From: Echiichthys vipera
Lineage: Eukaryota; Chordata; Actinopteri; Perciformes; Trachinidae
Reading direction: 5' to 3'
DNA: 64,000 bases
NCBI GenBank assembly: GCA_963691815.1
Contig: OY829660.1
Location: 6,294,552 to 6,358,551 of the forward strand
The first letter of the stretch is position 1; every line of letters begins with the position of its first letter. The notes below the pieces were generated by a model. It searched no databases and was not told where the DNA came from. It saw only the letters and a list, made by a program, of their open reading frames with translations. Both the position numbers and the translations under genes were made by a program. Of this stretch, positions 23,053 through 50,539 are shown one piece after another.

Positions 23053-23601
23053 TATTTTATTTATTTTTTTTAACATGAACTTTATTTAAATATGCAATTT
23101 ACAAATTGTGTCAAACCTTAATACAGAACACAGTTTATAAGAGCTGCTTCACAGATACAATACAAAAAGTCAATAAATCGAATAAAACATGTACAAAGTA
23201 CATTCTTGAGATCTCATAAGGTAGTATAATAATAAAAAACAACATACGCAGATACGAGTAACTAATACAATATCATTCTGTCATCCCATAAATATATGTA
23301 ATAATTTTTGCAGTCATAAATTTCACTAATTGCCAGAAGGTATATCAAATATGTTTTCATAGTTATCTAAAAATTGTATATTCTTGTTATTTTTAACTAG
23401 GGATTTATAGAGTAAGTTAAATACAATCAAAAAATGAGGAAAGGTTGGCTTGGAGGCTGAACACACTTTTGCCTGTGAATAAAATATTTCCCTAACAAAA
23501 TAAAAAAGGTAAACCAAATATTGTAGACACTTGTTCTTCTTATTTTCACAATAACCTATAACATATTTTAGGGAAAAACAATACAACATGTTAACATGGG
23601 G
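23053..23601 (-). mobile_element. 5'-truncated L1-like retrotransposon with target-site duplication
   Basis: The insert is flanked by a perfect 15-bp direct repeat, TTAACAACCTTGTTT, at 23038-23052 and 23602-23616. Read on the minus strand it ends in an A-rich tail (23053-23075). It also carries a C-terminal fragment (23326-23589) whose YFVREIFYSQAKVCSASKPTF stretch is weakly like the end of an L1 ORF2. A-tail, duplication and 5' truncation together indicate target-primed reverse transcription. The insertion lies about 20-35 bp upstream of the dnaaf6 promoter motifs. Confidence 0.8.
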
Positions 23602-23637
23602 TTAACAACCTTGTTTGACTGTCAACCTCTTTGTCGG

Positions 23638-23662
23638 TGACGTCACGGATTCCCATAGCAAC
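23638..23662 (+). promoter_or_regulatory. CRE and X-box-like site upstream of dnaaf6
   Basis: The palindromic CRE TGACGTCA occupies 23638-23645. Three bases on, GATTCC-CAT-AGCAAC (23648-23661) resembles the RFX X-box consensus GTNRCC, 0-3 bases, RGYAAC: the right half is perfect and the left half has two mismatches. The pair lies about 215 bp before the dnaaf6 ATG. RFX factors drive motile-cilia genes, which fits the product. Binding is inferred. Confidence 0.55.
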
Positions 23663-23873
23663 CATGGAAGCCTGGTCGTCTCCAGGGAAACGGAGCGTCA
23701 ACAGTAACAGCCCAAACGTTCAATAGCTAAAATATTAGGCTACACACTCGGGCTAACTCTGGTTTCTATTGTATAGTTTTCACATTGTTACCTGTTGCCG
23801 CTCTGAGTGAGTAGTAAAGCTTTTTTTTTTTTGGATAATAAAAAAAGAAAGGTAAAACAATAGTGCGCTGTGA

Positions 23874-26800
23874 ATGGAGAGTCTTGGAGTCTCATCCGCC
23901 CAGAACCTCCAGGCGCTGTCTGCCTTGTTATCAACTCAAGACAATGATGATGATGATGATGCAGAAGACTGTAAAGTAAGATATTATACACTCTACTCAG
24001 ATTTTGGTTGTTCATTTAGTTCATTCAGCCTAATTCTATGATGATGGATGCTGTGCACCTGTTAAGATAATGCTTTTCTGAAAATCTAGATGGCTGATTA
24101 ATGGTTTGTTTATATACAACGGAGATCGAAATTAGAGAACAAAGAAGAAACTTCATTCATTCTGAAATATATATATTTTTTTACTGTTCAGAATTTGATA
24201 GAATATCCACGGTCCGCAGACCCACTGCCACTGGGACCATCACTGCTGTACTGGCACGGTTTTCTTTTAAATAAGCAAGGCACTTCAACAAAAACCTTAT
24301 TTAAACCTATAGGCAGTAGCTCAGTCCATAGGTGACTTGGCTGGGTTCAAGTCCCGATGTGGACCATGTATGGAGTGTGGACTGGTGGCTGGTGGGGTGC
24401 CAGTTCATCTCCTGGGCACTGCTGAGGTGCTGTTGAGCAAGGCACCGAACCCCCAACTGCTCAGGGCGCCGATCACTGGCAGCCCCCTCGCTCTAACATC
24501 TCTCCTTAATTGCATGTATAGGTCCTGTCTGTGCATGTGTGTATTTCGGGCCTGTGTGTGTGTGTGTGTGTGTAACATTTTATTAATAATAAGAGTGAAA
24601 AAATTCAATTTCCCCGTTGCGGGATAAATAAAGTAATTCTTCTTCTTCTTCTTCTTCTTCTGTAGGGCTATAGGATTAAAAAATGAATAGGAAGTGTAGA
24701 GGCCCTTTCTTTGAATAACTTCAGCACATCTGCTCCCACAGGACGTCACTAGTTTCTCACACTGCTCCGGTTTGATCTTGGTCTTCGCAGTGTGACAGGG
24801 AGACATTGTCTTACATGAAATTTTCAGTCTGATTGGGGGACAACTGCAGTGGAGGTATTGCATTTTGCTGAAGGAGGTTCCCAGAAACATTTGCATTCAC
24901 CCTGCCATGTAGCTGTACAAGAGGCCCAACTCCTGCTGCAGAAAACACTCCCCAAACCATGACATTGCTATAGTTAAATTTATTTGGGAAACATTATGTT
25001 TTGTGTCTGACCGGGGAAAGACTGAACCCAAAGTGTCTAAAGAAGTCAGTTACATTTCGAGGAGGAAGTGTCAGAGTCCAGATCCAAACCCCACAAAGAA
25101 TCTCTGGAAAATCCTTAGCTACAAAGTAATGGCTAAGAAACCCACAACATTTACTGAACAAAGGTTTTTTGTTGAAGCGCCTTGGTTATTTAAAAAACAT
25201 GCTACTACAGCAGTGGTATTAGCCACAGCAGATATTGTATTAAATTCAGAAAAAAAAATATAATTTTTGATCTCCAGTATTATTTTTGTTGTCTCATAAC
25301 TACGCTATAGTAACTACAGATTGAATGACTTGATACCATCAGCATTTATTTGGACAAAGGCCTAAACTCTGTTGTCTAACAATAACATCAATTCATCAAA
25401 ACAGAATGTGACAGCCTGTGCTCGGCTGGGTCCTGGACACATTGGCCCCTCACCCGTAAAAGATAAAAAAGGTAATGCTTTTTATGAATGCGCACATAAC
25501 TTCTAAAAAATAACCGTGGCTTGTTGAAATGTAACATAATTTGCACGTGTGTTTATCGCTGTTTATTTAGTGTCAACTGGCTGTGTGAAGAAGAGCAGCA
25601 AAGATATATGGAGCGAGGAAGAGGTGGCTGAGGGCTCCCAGTATGATGACGTTGCTGACCCGAGGCCACAGCCTGAGTAAGACTACGGGCCGTGAAAGAA
25701 ACACACAGTGCAGGGTTCACTGACATACAAAGGGCTCAAGCACTGGGAAGAGCCATAGAAATAGAATTGGATAGAAAGGACACTGAGATGGTCATTTGAC
25801 GACTACAAAACAAAATAGCAATTGGTAGTTGTCATGGTGACAACAAACAGTGAGGCGGTGGGGTGGCCGTAAAGTGTGTCGCAGCTCACTGGGGGGACAT
25901 GCTCGGGAGATGTTCTCCGGAGCAGCAGGGAGTGAGTAGGAGGGACTGTTAGTGGCAGGGGGTCAGGCGCCGAGGCTGGTCCCAGTGGCAGGGGGTCGGC
26001 ACACGGCTGGTCCCAGTGGCAGTGGGTCAGGCGCCGAGGCTGGTCCCAGTGGCAGTGGGTCGGCACACAGCTGGTCCCAGTGGCAGTGGGTCAGTGCAGA
26101 GCTGGTCCCAGTGGCAGTGGGTCGGCACACAGCTGGTCCCAGTGGCAGTGGGTCAGTGCAGAGCTGGTCCCAGTGGCAGTGGGTCGGTGCAGAGCTGGTC
26201 CCAGTGGCAGTGGGTCGGCGGACCGTAAGACACAGCCCGCTGTTCAGCTTATTTTCTGTTACCAATGCAGCATGAAAGCACACCGGTCACAGAAAACGAG
26301 CCCATCAAAGCTGATCATTCAACTGCCGATAGCAATGTCATTTCTATTTATTTTATTTCTATGAATAAAGTAGACAACTCCCTCTTAGGATTATTTTTTT
26401 GTCACCCGTTCCCTCCCTGAGACTGCACCTTACATCCTCACTTTGAGTTTATTTGAGCCTCAAAACCAAAAAGCCAAACTGCATTTAAGGGTTTAAATCA
26501 ATTTTCTAAGTATAAAACTTTATTTAATTATAACTTGACACATGCCGTGGTTACCCTATTTCTATAAACCAATTATCGAAGTACAAGGGAGGGCGAGACG
26601 GCCTGTAGAGAAGTATTTATCACAATCACATACCACACTTTACACTCTCAGCTGGCGCTCTCTTCTGCCTGCTTCTTCCTCGCTTTCATTGTTCCCTGCT
26701 GATTCTGTCTGATGTGATTTTGAAGCGTAACCTTTGTGTTCAGGTATGAAATCATCCTGAAGCAGAGTGTGGGAACAGAGGATCTGTTCTTGGGCCTGAA

Positions 26801-27711
26801 CAGAAAGGACCCCTCCTCCATGTGCTGTGAAGCCATGCTGGTAATTGATCGATCGCCACAGGATTTTTATACTTCACTTAATGTAACACAATGTACAAAG
26901 GTGGGACCAGGACAGCGAGAGACACACAGTCTTGCAACATTCTCCAACAGTGGGGTGTGGTTTCGGAGAATGAATTTTAAGAACGTGATCATTTGAGGAT
27001 CGACAAAGCTAATACAACCTCTTGAAACTATAGTTATAACAGTATAACATGTTAAGGGGCATTGAATGAACCTGTTGAGCAGCACAGATAAGGCAGAGTA
27101 ACTGTTATTATACTGTTAAATATAGCATATTACAAATCTTTATTTTTCACCATAAAATGATAGAATCCAGGAAAGAAATGGCAAGACTTTTACAGCCTTA
27201 GGTAGTTTTGCAAAACATCAGTATCCTTGAACCGTGCACAGTGTACAATATTAAAGACGCTGACTTTTTCCCACTCCTAGGTGAAAATCAAACTACCAGA
27301 CACTAAAGCAACAGATGTGGTCCTGGATATAAAAGAAAAGTTCCTTGATCTACGGACGCTAAAATAGTAAGGGGTGCTTTGAAAATGTTCTCTTTAATTT
27401 TTAATCCCCTCAAGACGGAGCAGCAGCAGGCCAAAAGCTCTCGTTTCCTTTTTAATCAGAGGCTCACATCACGATCTGAGCTTTGATTGCTGTTTCACAC
27501 CGCTCTTAACCCCGTCCTCTCTCAGAAGCAGACTCCGTGCTCTCTCCGTCAGCTTAACCCGTCCTTCTCCCTTCCCCTCAGTAAACTGGGTCTTCATCTC
27601 CCACATCCAGTCCACAGCCACGGGGGAAAGGCTCAGTTCTTCAGTGAGAGGGAGGAACTAGAGGTGACTCTACCAATGAATCGCCCCATGGATGTTATCA
27701 ACATGCAATGA
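23874..27711 (+). CDS. dnaaf6: Dynein axonemal assembly factor 6 (PIH1 domain-containing 3)
   Basis: Six exons: 23874-23975, 25405-25471, 25571-25676, 26744-26840, 27281-27366, 27582-27711. All GT/AG junctions are in phase, totalling 588 bp and 195 aa (human about 214). DNAAF6 is a cytoplasmic HSP90/HSP70 co-chaperone factor needed to pre-assemble axonemal dynein arms; loss causes primary ciliary dyskinesia in people. Residues 1-34 carry the NLQALSALLSTQ helix and an acidic Asp run. GPGHIGPSP follows, then the acidic DIWSEEEVAEGSQYDD segment (about 68-84), corresponding to DIWNSEEIPEGAEYDD in the human protein. The C-terminal CS/PIH-type domain begins YEIILKQSVGTEDLFLGL (93-110) and includes KIKLPDT and FLDLRT. 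The protein ends PMDVINMQ. The start matches the human MES beginning. Exon 2 is short and its donor is GTAATG, the weakest junction. Confidence 0.95.
24311..24662 (+). mobile_element. tRNA-derived SINE, copy B (dnaaf6 intron 1)
   Basis: It starts GGCAGTAGCTCAGTCCATAG, an A-box-like promoter element, and has GGGTTCAAGTCCC as B box. The body holds GAGCAAGGCACCGAACCCCC, and the tail reads CCCCGTTGCGGGATAAATAAAG and then (TTC)n. Compared with the copy at 29690-30022, about 20 bp are missing between the boxes. Confidence 0.8.
24720..24967 (-). mobile_element. Tc1/mariner transposase fragment
   Basis: On the minus strand, from 24967 downward, the DNA encodes SNVMVWGVFSAAGVGPLVQL followed by HGRVNANVSGNLL, then after a frame break SPCHTAKTKIK. 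These are the VMVWG block and the DNAPCHTA block of Tc1-family transposases. Stops and frameshifts make it inactive. Confidence 0.8.
25060..25260 (+). mobile_element. Second Tc1/mariner transposase fragment, opposite orientation
   Basis: The plus strand encodes CQSPDPNPTKNLWKIL, the QSPDLNPIENLW block near the C-terminus of Tc1 transposases, followed by KPTTFTEQRFF. In an intact element this block follows the VMVWG block on the same strand. Here it lies head to head with the fragment at 24720-24967, so the two come from an inversion or from separate insertions. Confidence 0.7.
25949..26225. repeat. 31-bp minisatellite in dnaaf6 intron 3
   Basis: About nine tandem units around GCTGGTCCCAGTGGCAGTGG, with CTGGTCCCAG starting at 25976, 26007, 26040, 26071, 26102, 26133, 26164 and 26195. 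The spacing is 31 bp except for one of 33. Units alternate between GGCACACA and GTGCAGA spacers in the later part, hinting at higher-order duplication. The array is open in several frames on both strands but lies between coding exons 3 and 4. Confidence 0.95.
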
Positions 27712-27892
27712 AAAGGAATGACATAAACCAACGAGTATCAAAAGACGAGGCAGATCTGAAACCAGTGTGCAGCGGAGATGACATGCACACTGATTATGGG
27801 TCAGAGAAATGATCAGCATATGCATAACCTGTTTGTCTTCTGTGAATGTTGATTTTGTTCTGTTTTGACATCTGCAACCACTTATTCTGAGT

Positions 27893-27898
27893 ATTAAA
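27893..27898 (+). terminator. dnaaf6 polyadenylation signal
   Basis: ATTAAA, the common variant signal, about 180 bp after the dnaaf6 stop codon at 27711. Confidence 0.6.
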
Positions 27899-28449
27899 TA
27901 TGGTTTTCTAAGAAGTATTGTGTCTTGTAAAGCTTTATTATTTGATTACATAGTCAATGGTAACCACAGGTGAGCTTTACCCATCATTTTGGACTGATAC
28001 CTTTATTATGGATGGTATAATCATAGCACATAGCTGCAATTGCAAACTGATATTTAGAATAAGGGCCATCTCTAGTATGAGATATTAAAACAACAATAAA
28101 AAGAATGAAGTCAGAAAAAATCAAATAAAAACATACATACATATATACATAAACATATGTGTATACATACACTTGCTTGCAAGTGTGGATTAAAGCTGTC
28201 ATGGGCCTCTAGGCTCTTTGTGTGGGGCCCTCACTCATCACGCGTTACTAGAAAAAAGTAATTTAGTAGTATCATGCATGACTGCTAGGAATATTACATG
28301 GCCCGTGCACACACTCGGGGTGCACTGGAATTCAACAACATTGCTACAGTAAATGGCATTCACTGTGACCTGCAAACTTTTTAGTTTTCTAAACCAATAG
28401 GTACAACACCTTCACGCTCTGTTTTGTTATCAGTTTAGTGATTTTCTTT

Positions 28450-28930
28450 TGCACTCCACGCCTCTATCATATTTCATTTTTGCCACTATGCTGTCCAGTA
28501 GCAGTTACATATTGTTTAAAAACCAAACTGACCTCATGAACCCAAGGCAGTGGGAGCTACAGTATGTCTGCCAGGGAAGGCAGGTGTGTGTTTGTGATCT
28601 CCTGGACCGTGCTGATGACTCTCTACCCGACCCTGTCAGCTGCACACCTGTTGCCATACCACACCAGGATCCCATGTGTTAGACTCAGGACACTCTTAAT
28701 GGAGCAGCAACTTCCCTGAGTGTTCTTAGGAGGTGAAGCCACTGTTGTGCCTTCTTAACCAGAGGGTTGATGTTGGCTGACCATGTGAGATCTTCTGAGA
28801 TGTGAGTGCCCAGGAAGCGGACGCTGGAGACTCTATCTACTCTTTCTCCTTTATGTGCAACTTCCTGAAGTGGATCGTGACCTATTTTGTTAAGTTGGTG
28901 TTGTGTACCAAGTTGATTTCTGAGCACCAG
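28450..28930 (-). mobile_element. Non-LTR retrotransposon (CR1/Rex1-like) reverse transcriptase C-terminal fragment
   Basis: The minus strand encodes VSSVRFLGTHISEDLTWSAN followed by INPLVKKAQQWLHLLRTL, then a degenerate WCGMATG segment and LPWQTYCSSHCL. This is the usual block order at the end of fish CR1/L2-group LINE open reading frames. A stop separates the blocks, so it is a dead fragment. Confidence 0.8.
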
Positions 28931-29019
28931 CCTGTTCGCCTCTGTACTTCCTAAGTAGCTGATTTAGCATATCAAAGGATATGTTCAAATTGTCACAACA
29001 ATTCTCAACACTCACATGC

Positions 29020-29021
<2 letters not shown>

Positions 29022-29104
<83 letters not shown>
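29022..29104. repeat. (GT)n microsatellite, about 82 bp
   Basis: Uninterrupted GT dinucleotides between dnaaf6 and pip4p1. Confidence 0.98.
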
Positions 29105-29105
<1 letters not shown>

Positions 29106-29689
29106 TTGGTGACTTTTCCTTTCCTTTGGGAAGATGTGCACTTGATTTGGCACTACTACTGAGGCCTCATGATCTTTTGCTGAAAGTTGGGATGTATTTT
29201 TGCATAAAACTGGGCTACTTCATTTGCTACCTGAACAAGCAATGTGAGGCAAGCTGGTTTACATAATACGATAAAAAAAATTTTTATTCAACACAGATAG
29301 GAGCAGGAAAATGGTTAGAAACAATATTTTTTGACGGAGTGAATCAGTGACCAACTCAACACCCATAGGGCATTGTAAGCATTGTATTAAGAAAGCGATA
29401 AAAGTCTGAACCTGTGCATCTGTGAATATACAGTATAATATTCACCTTTAATTGTGTCTGGCCAGCAACATCATAACATTTGAGACAAGTGGACTTGTTG
29501 TAACTCTAAAGTCACTCATTAAAACGCCAAGACCAGCAGGGAAGTGTGACCAAATCTATTCACACCCAGGAAACTTAAATGCCTTTGCCTCAAACTGCTT
29601 CAGTGAAGCAGCTCAGTACGAAAAATAAAAAACTGGAAAATCTTGCAGGTCTCGATATTATTATTATTATTATTAATATTATTATTATT

Positions 29690-30022
29690 GGGGCGGCAGT
29701 AGTTCAGTCCATAGGTGACTGGGCTGGGAACTGGAGGGTTGCTGGCTCGAGTCCCTGTATGGACCATGAATGGAGAGTGGACTGGTGGCTGGAGAGTTGC
29801 CAGTTCATCGCCTGGGCACTGCAGAGGTGCTGTTGAGCAAGGCACCGAACCCCCAACTGCTCGGGGCGCTGGTCACTGGCAGCCCCCTCGCTCCAACATC
29901 TCTCCATTGGTTGCATGTATATAGGTCCTGTCTGAGCAAGTGTGTAAAATGAAAAAAATAATAATAGAGTGAAAGTTGAATTTCCCCATTTGCGGGACTA
30001 ATAAAGGAATTCTTCTTCTTCT
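29690..30022 (+). mobile_element. tRNA-derived SINE, copy A
   Basis: The most complete copy. Head GGGGCGGCAGTAGTTCAGTC contains an A box, and GGCTCGAGTCC is the B box. The body includes GAGCAAGGCACCGAACCCCC, and the tail has TTTCCCCATTTGCGGGACTA followed by AATAAAGG and (TTC)n. It follows directly on an (ATT)n run (29657-29689). Confidence 0.85.
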
Positions 30023-30029
30023 ATTTAAA

Positions 30030-30412
30030 TGCAGTAGTGTAAAGAAGTGGCCTCCATTAACTTGAGTATTGTATAACTTTTGAAGCACTTGTTCTTTACT
30101 TGAGTATAACCATTTCATGTGACTCCACAGGCTACGTCTACTTCACCACATTTCAGAGAGAAATAGTGTACTAGCACTTGCAATAAGGGCTACTTAAGCG
30201 ACCTACTTTTCTAAAGTAGGCTACAGCTGACATATGAAGGCATTATTAGCAATGAATGATATAATATAACACCGACAATACCCACTGCATTGTGAGTATT
30301 GTTCACTTTAATAAATATTAATGTTCTTCTTCTGAAATGTTTAATGCAGGATTTTGAATTTTCACCATTTGGTGTTGCTACTTTTACTGAAGTAAATAAT
30401 TTAATAATACTT
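30030..30412 (+). mobile_element. MITE-like repeat, second copy of the 2018-2400 family
   Basis: It contains AAGTGGCC, TTACTTGAGTATAACCATTTC and CACATTTCAGAGAGAAATAG, then GCTACTTTTACTGAAGTAAA near its right end. It keeps the block order of the repeat at 2018-2400, with heavy divergence. Confidence 0.5.
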
Positions 30413-30639
30413 TTTCCATTCCTGCAAAAAAACAAAACTTTTATGGATACATAGAATAAGTTACATTTTAGGGGTTGAAATACATGTTGCATATTGCCAC
30501 TACATTACAGTAAAGCTTTTAAGTGGCACAGACACCACTGATGTTAGAAAATGACTAAAACATGTTTCAAGGGCAGTCTACATTAACACATATTTAGTGG
30601 ATGGAGCATCCCTTTGAGTCGTAGCCTACCACACCTCCT

Positions 30640-30814
30640 GGCACCGTTACCGCAGCAGCAGAAGCACTAGAAGCAGGAGGCGGCGGCGGTCACGGTAACG
30701 GTGGTGGTGGTGGTGGTGGTGTGATCATGTGACGCTGCATTTCCGACACAACAATACAACACCGTATTGGTCTGCATACACGCTCCCTACTCCCTCCCAC
30801 GCCTGGCTGTCGGT
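30640..30814 (+). promoter_or_regulatory. pip4p1 proximal promoter with TFEB/MITF-type E-box
   Basis: A GC-rich region with GGCGGCGGCGG at about 30679 and (GGT)n at 30701-30720. At 30725-30733 it carries TCATGTGAC, the M-box/CLEAR-related E-box form bound by TFEB, TFE3 and MITF. The site is 82-90 bp before the start codon. Mammalian TMEM55B is reported to be induced by TFEB, so this site fits. Binding is inferred. Confidence 0.55.
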
Positions 30815-47179
<16,365 letters not shown>

Positions 47180-47795
47180 AGCCCCCTCCAACCCTGCCGC
47201 AACCTCTTCATAACCCGCCCGGCAGGAGGAAAGATGGCTTTAAGGAAAAGAGAAGAAAAAAACACACACACACACACACACACAAAAAACAGAATATTTA
47301 TTTGAATCCAACTCCAGGAAGAGAGAGTTTTCCTCCTCCTGTCCCTTCCCTTCCCTTTTAGTCGAATGTGTTTCTAAAACTGGATGGCGGCGGCTGCGAC
47401 TGCTATATATCTATCAGTAATTATGATGATGCATATAGCCTAATGTACTGTTTATCTGTTCTAATCTCGTGGCCAGTGTGGGCTTCATTTTAATATTATA
47501 ACAACTATAACAGTTTCTCTTCTTCTCTCCCCCCCCTGCTTTAGTCTGTGGCACATCGGTTGCACTCTTGCAACTTCTAAGATGCGGGCTTAAGCTCAGT
47601 CTTACATGTGAATATTGCCATTGTTTGTGATTCGGGGGCACACTCCCTTCCCAATCCTAATTTGACATTAGGTTTAGTATTCGAGCATTTAAAACATTTT
47701 ACTTAAAGCGGCGATGAAGTCAGATGAAGCTAACAAATCAATGCCAGTAGAAGAAGAGTGGCTGGAGTGACATAAGCTTCCTTTTGTGAATAAAA
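47180..47795 (+). other. pip4p1 3' UTR with polyadenylation signal
   Basis: After the TAG at 47177-47179 the sequence contains a short (AC)n run (47262-47284). The first canonical AATAAA follows at 47789-47794, giving a 3' UTR of about 630 bp. Later AATAAA sites, for example at 49983, would allow a much longer UTR. Confidence 0.55.
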
Positions 47796-47957
47796 AGATC
47801 AAGTAGGTGTAGAAGTGTGTCTGAAAAATTGAATTCAGCAGTACGTAAAGGTATGCTATGATGTTTTTGAACTCTTTTTCTGCTGAATTATCCCCTGGGA
47901 CTGACTTTGATCCAAAGCAGCTTGAAAGCCTTAAAAGGAGGTGTGGTAGAAGGATTC

Positions 47958-48003
47958 AACGCACACACAGACACACACACACACACACACACATACACAC
48001 ATA

Positions 48004-48038
<35 letters not shown>

Positions 48039-48040
48039 GT
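47958..48040. repeat. Compound (AC)n microsatellite
   Basis: CA-rich tract with periodic TA interruptions (ACACATACAC). Another (AC)n tract with ACGC interruptions lies at 49424-49467. Confidence 0.9.
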
Positions 48041-50539
48041 ATACATTCACAGCCACAGGAATACATACACACACACAACAAAAGGAGAATGCTCTTTTAG
48101 AGTTGAAACGGCTCACAAACCAGTTTGTCAAAGGCGTCCTAGCCTCCCTCTTCAAAGACAGACATGCAAACAGATTTTCTCCATTGTTGGGGGCTGGGGG
48201 TGTGACATGCATACCATTTTTTATAAAAGTTGGATATTTTGTTGGGGTCCTTTTTAAGAGTGTAACCACATCTCTCATCCAAACTGTAGCCAACAGGTTT
48301 ACTCTTCCTGTTTACACCTAAACATCACATAGCTCCAATTGACAAATAAACCACAATCCGGCATCATCCTCTCTCCCATTTTTTAAGATACATACGTACG
48401 TATGTCTAACACATCGGTGTGGTTTGACCGCGGTCGATTTTGCTCTGCTCTGCTTTCCAAAACAGACCGAAATAGGAAACAAAAGGAGAGAAGAAGAGCT
48501 ATTGCCTGTTACAACGCTGACTTCTGCGTCCTTATACCTGCAAAATCCTATGAGTACAGGGCATGTTTTGGAATTGCTTTCTGTCTGTAGTTGGAAGCTT
48601 TCATGCTTTCAGGGCTTTCTAAGTGAATTTTAAGGGCTTGACTGTATGTTTCTCCAACTGAAAACTAAAACAACGGCGAGCTTTAAAAAAAAACAGTACT
48701 TCAGGCTTTTAGAGCTTCAGATAGCAACACTAGAATTCTGGGATCTAAATGCATCAGCGTTAAAATAAACTGTAATTGGCATGAAAGGCACCATATTGCT
48801 CAACTCCTTCAGTGTTTTGGTTGCCTTTGGGACCCTTCATGGTGAAAATCTGTCCATTGTCTTGTCATTGACAATGGAGGCTGTTCCTGAGCTTTTTTTA
48901 CTGGTTGGTCCCAGATGGAGCAGCCACCTTAAGACCAGTGGAGCATCTGTAAAAGAGGAAAGCTCTAACCCCCACCCAAAGCCTAATGCCAGTCTCAATA
49001 GGTCAGTAACATAACACACACTACATGTTACATTCTCACTCAGTGCAAGTCCCATAATGACTTATCTGTCTGTGGTTCTGAATGTTGTGACATTTCTCTC
49101 GTTATGAATTATTAATTATGTGTTTTTTTTTCTTTTGATTGTAAATATATTTGTTGTTTATGTACAATGGAAGTGACTAAGCAAATTATGTTGCACTCTG
49201 AGCTTAACACTACTGCTGTGATCGCTGCAGACGTTTTATTTGTTGTTTTTAAGAAGGTTATTTTTGCAACTCTTTACCTGTTACATATTTAATGATCTGA
49301 TGAACTAACCTAATAAGCCTCTGGACACCCAGCTCGTGTCCAAATCTTTAACCTTATCAACATAATCGCACCGACAAAACATTGACCGCATCACATTACC
49401 AAGCAATGACATTTCTATCTCTCTCACACACACGCACACACACGCACACACACACACACACACACAAACACCCAGCACCTTATACAGTAGTGAGAAACAC
49501 TGCATACACCAGGTAAGATGAGAAGAAGTTACTCTGCTAGACTGAACTGAGGTCGCAAACAGCTCATTTAGAGGTGTCATGTTATTTATTATACACACTG
49601 CAAAAAAAAAAAAAAGGGCCACAAATAAGTTGTGTATCGAGTCCTAAATTCTTTTTTTTACCGTGGAAAAAAAGTCCCGTTGTTGGATGAGATGGTTTCA
49701 CTTTCATCGAGACTGGACCAAGAATATATATTTTTTTTTCTTTTTTTGAAATCAATACAATGATTTGCCAGTTTTAAGTTATGGTCAGTGCTTTACTTGT
49801 TAAGACTGTGATCGGGGGGAAAAATAAGATTGAAGGACAGAAATGACATGACTTGTTTAGAAGACTTGTTTTTTTTTTTGCAGTGGAGTGATCATGTTTT
49901 ATCCATGACGGCAAAATCAATCATGTTAATGCCAATAATCAAGAACCTGGCTGATGCTCTTTTCAGAGTTTGTTTACACACAAATAAAGACATGATGATG
50001 TACAAAACGGCCAGCGCACGTTATTTTTATTTACTAATGCACAGAATAAGCCATGGAAAGTTCATTTTACTGTTTTCGGTTTTGTTTCTCTGAATAAGTC
50101 TAAATGTAAGGCTTAAAGTAGAGGTAGCCTCAAACACCTTCTCAAAACCTATGATTTTCTGATGCAATGTTTTGAGGTAAACCTGCCTGTAGCTCTTCAA
50201 AGTTGAACTGTTGCATGGTAAATATTTTGGGAGCTTGCAATATTCAGTGTGTGAAAAACCTCCTTTTTCTTTACTTTGTATGCTGCTGTTTTCCTGCACT
50301 TGTGTCATTGCGTTTGGATGTGTACGCGCACAGTTCCCAACCTTTTTTGTATGATGCAATTCCACCGCTCGATCAGATCAGCTCAAGTACTCCTTGATCG
50401 ACACTACAGTCCAGTTTGCAGTATGTTATTTTGAATGAATACTGAGCCGTAAGGTATCTAACACTTGGTTATTCAGTTGAATTGTCAATGTTTAGGCAGG
50501 TTAACATTAGTAGCCTAGCATTTTACTACCTCTAGAAGT

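Noticed and set aside
24311..24380. A tRNA-like gene (A and B boxes), also at 29690 and 59390
   Set aside because: The boxes are the head of a SINE with a long unrelated body and a (TTC)n tail. No cloverleaf with acceptor pairing was evident.
25952..26283. Gly-Pro-Ser-rich open frames on both strands
   Set aside because: They are the 31-bp minisatellite read in different frames. It lies in an intron of dnaaf6 whose flanking exons join cleanly without it.
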